The notes beneath the pieces are model-generated. The model made no database searches. It was not told the DNA's origin and saw only the letters and a list, made by a program, of their open reading frames with translations. Source: JALOAT01 sp041677345 (GTDB lineage: Bacteria; Pseudomonadota; Gammaproteobacteria; Thiohalomonadales; Thiohalomonadaceae). From it: a stretch of 14,666 bases of DNA. A program made the translations under genes and the position numbers. The stretch spans positions 1-14,666 of the forward strand of contig JBAYQE010000068.1 in assembly GCA_041677345.1 (NCBI GenBank), written 5' to 3'. Of the stretch, positions 13,661 through 14,666 are shown piece after piece (position 1 is the first letter of the stretch; every line of letters begins with the position of its first letter).

Positions 13661-14666
13661 TGCACCAGCAAAACCCCATCCGCCGGCGCGTCTCGCGCCG
13701 CATCATGATCGGCAACGTGCCGGTGGGCGGCGACGCGCCCATCTCGGTGCAGAGCATGACCAACACCGAGACCACCGACGTGGCCGCCACCGTGGCCCAG
13801 GTGCGCGCGCTGGAGAAGGTCGGCGCCGACATCGTGCGCATCTCCGTACCCTCGCTGGAGGCCGCCGAGGCCTTCGGGGCGATCAAGCAGCAGGTGAGCG
13901 TGCCGCTGGTGGCGGACATCCACTTCGATCACCGCATCGCCCTGCGCGTGGCCGAGCTGGGCGTGGACTGCCTGCGCATCAACCCCGGCAACATCGGCCG
14001 CGAGGACCGCGTGCGCGCGGTGGTGGAGGCGGCCCGCGAGCGCGGCATTCCCATCCGCATCGGCGTGAACGCCGGCTCGCTGGAAAAGGACCTGCAGAAG
14101 AAGTATGGCGAACCCACGCCCGAGGCCCTGGTGGAATCGGCGCTGCGCCACATCGAGATCCTGGAGAAGCTGAACTTCCCCGACTTCAAGGTGAGCCTCA
14201 AGGCCTCCGACGTGTTCCTCACCGTGGAGGCCTACCGCCAGCTCGCCGGGCAGATCGAACAGCCCCTGCACCTGGGCATCACCGAGGCCGGCGGTTTCCG
14301 CTCGGGCGCGGTGAAGTCCGCCATCGGTCTCGGCATGCTGCTGGCCGAGGGCATCGGCGACACCCTGCGCGTGTCCCTCGCTGCCGATCCCGTGGAAGAG
14401 ATCCGCGTGGGCTTCGACATCCTCAAGAGCCTGCGCCTGCGCAGCAAGGGCATCAATCTCATCGCCTGCCCGTCGTGCTCGCGCCAGAACTTCGACGTCA
14501 TCGCCACCGTCAACGCCCTGGAGCAGCGGCTCGAAGACGTCACCGAACCCATGGACGTGGCGGTGATCGGCTGCGTGGTCAACGGCCCGGGCGAGGCCCG
14601 CGAAGCCGACATCGGCCTCGCCGGCGGCCAGCCCAACCTGCTCTACCTGGGCGGCGAACCCCACCA
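13660..14666 (+). CDS. ispG: 4-hydroxy-3-methylbut-2-enyl-diphosphate synthase IspG (partial)
   Basis: Penultimate enzyme of the MEP isoprenoid pathway, reducing MEcPP to HMBPP with a [4Fe-4S] cluster. The ATG overlaps the rodZ stop (TGATG). The frame runs to the window edge without a stop: 335 complete codons of about 370, so only the last few dozen residues are missing. Cluster ligands C270 and C273 (CPSCSRQ) and C305 (GCVVNGPGE) and catalytic E312 carry the E. coli numbers. N-terminal TIM-barrel motifs include VQSMTNTETTDV and LRINPGNIG. It is a client of the isc machinery. hisS would be expected next. Confidence 0.97.
   Translation, partial: MHQQNPIRRRVSRRIMIGNVPVGGDAPISVQSMTNTETTDVAATVAQVRALEKVGADIVRISVPSLEAAEAFGAIKQQVSVPLVADIHFDHRIALRVAELGVDCLRINPGNIGREDRVRAVVEAARERGIPIRIGVNAGSLEKDLQKKYGEPTPEALVESALRHIEILEKLNFPDFKVSLKASDVFLTVEAYRQLAGQIEQPLHLGITEAGGFRSGAVKSAIGLGMLLAEGIGDTLRVSLAADPVEEIRVGFDILKSLRLRSKGINLIACPSCSRQNFDVIATVNALEQRLEDVTEPMDVAVIGCVVNGPGEAREADIGLAGGQPNLLYLGGEPH

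Noticed and set aside
13579..14664. 361-codon minus-strand frame opposite ispG
   Set aside because: Shadow of ispG, whose plus-strand frame runs to the window edge with all cluster ligands in place.

Overview
The window is a conserved chromosomal block from a GC-rich gammaproteobacterium. The order suhB < > trmJ-cysE-iscR-[desulfurase]-iscS-iscU-iscA-hscB-hscA-fdx-iscX-ndk-rlmN-pilW-rodZ-ispG is the iron-sulfur cluster (ISC) neighbourhood known from Pseudomonas and purple/sulfur-oxidising gammaproteobacteria. I cannot name the species. Coding density is high, third codon positions are mostly G/C, and several stop/start codons overlap (TGATG). I see no phage, plasmid, tRNA, rRNA or CRISPR.

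Layout: positions 1-545 hold a bidirectional terminator, a small unrecognised minus-strand gene (195-410) and a strong hairpin after suhB. suhB (minus) diverges from trmJ (plus), with a 157-bp inverted-repeat element between them. cysE follows trmJ. A promoter overlapped by a good IscR type 1 operator (3186-3210) drives iscR and the isc genes. The run 3265-10094 is iscR, a second NifS-like cysteine desulfurase, iscS, iscU, iscA, hscB, hscA, fdx and iscX. From 10359 come ndk, rlmN, pilW/pilF, rodZ and the first 335 codons of ispG, which runs off the right edge.

How the genes work together: CysE makes O-acetylserine for cysteine synthesis. Cysteine desulfurases take sulfur from cysteine. IscU is the scaffold, Fdx gives electrons, IscX tunes iron and IscS activity, HscB/HscA release the cluster, IscA carries clusters onward, and IscR senses the cluster and represses the operon. 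RlmN and IspG, encoded downstream, are both [4Fe-4S] enzymes and so are clients of this machinery.

I found no wholly unknown multi-gene system. The non-routine features are: (1) a full-length second desulfurase between iscR and iscS that lacks the IscS C-terminal IscU-docking tail; (2) three intergenic elements of 152-161 bp with CACGGGGAA-type terminal inverted repeats, two of them around the 3' end of the isc operon, one supplying the leader of fdx and one carrying a head-to-head pair of REP-like hairpins; (3) a small gene with an excellent ribosome binding site downstream of suhB; (4) hairpins on both sides of iscS and upstream of cysE.
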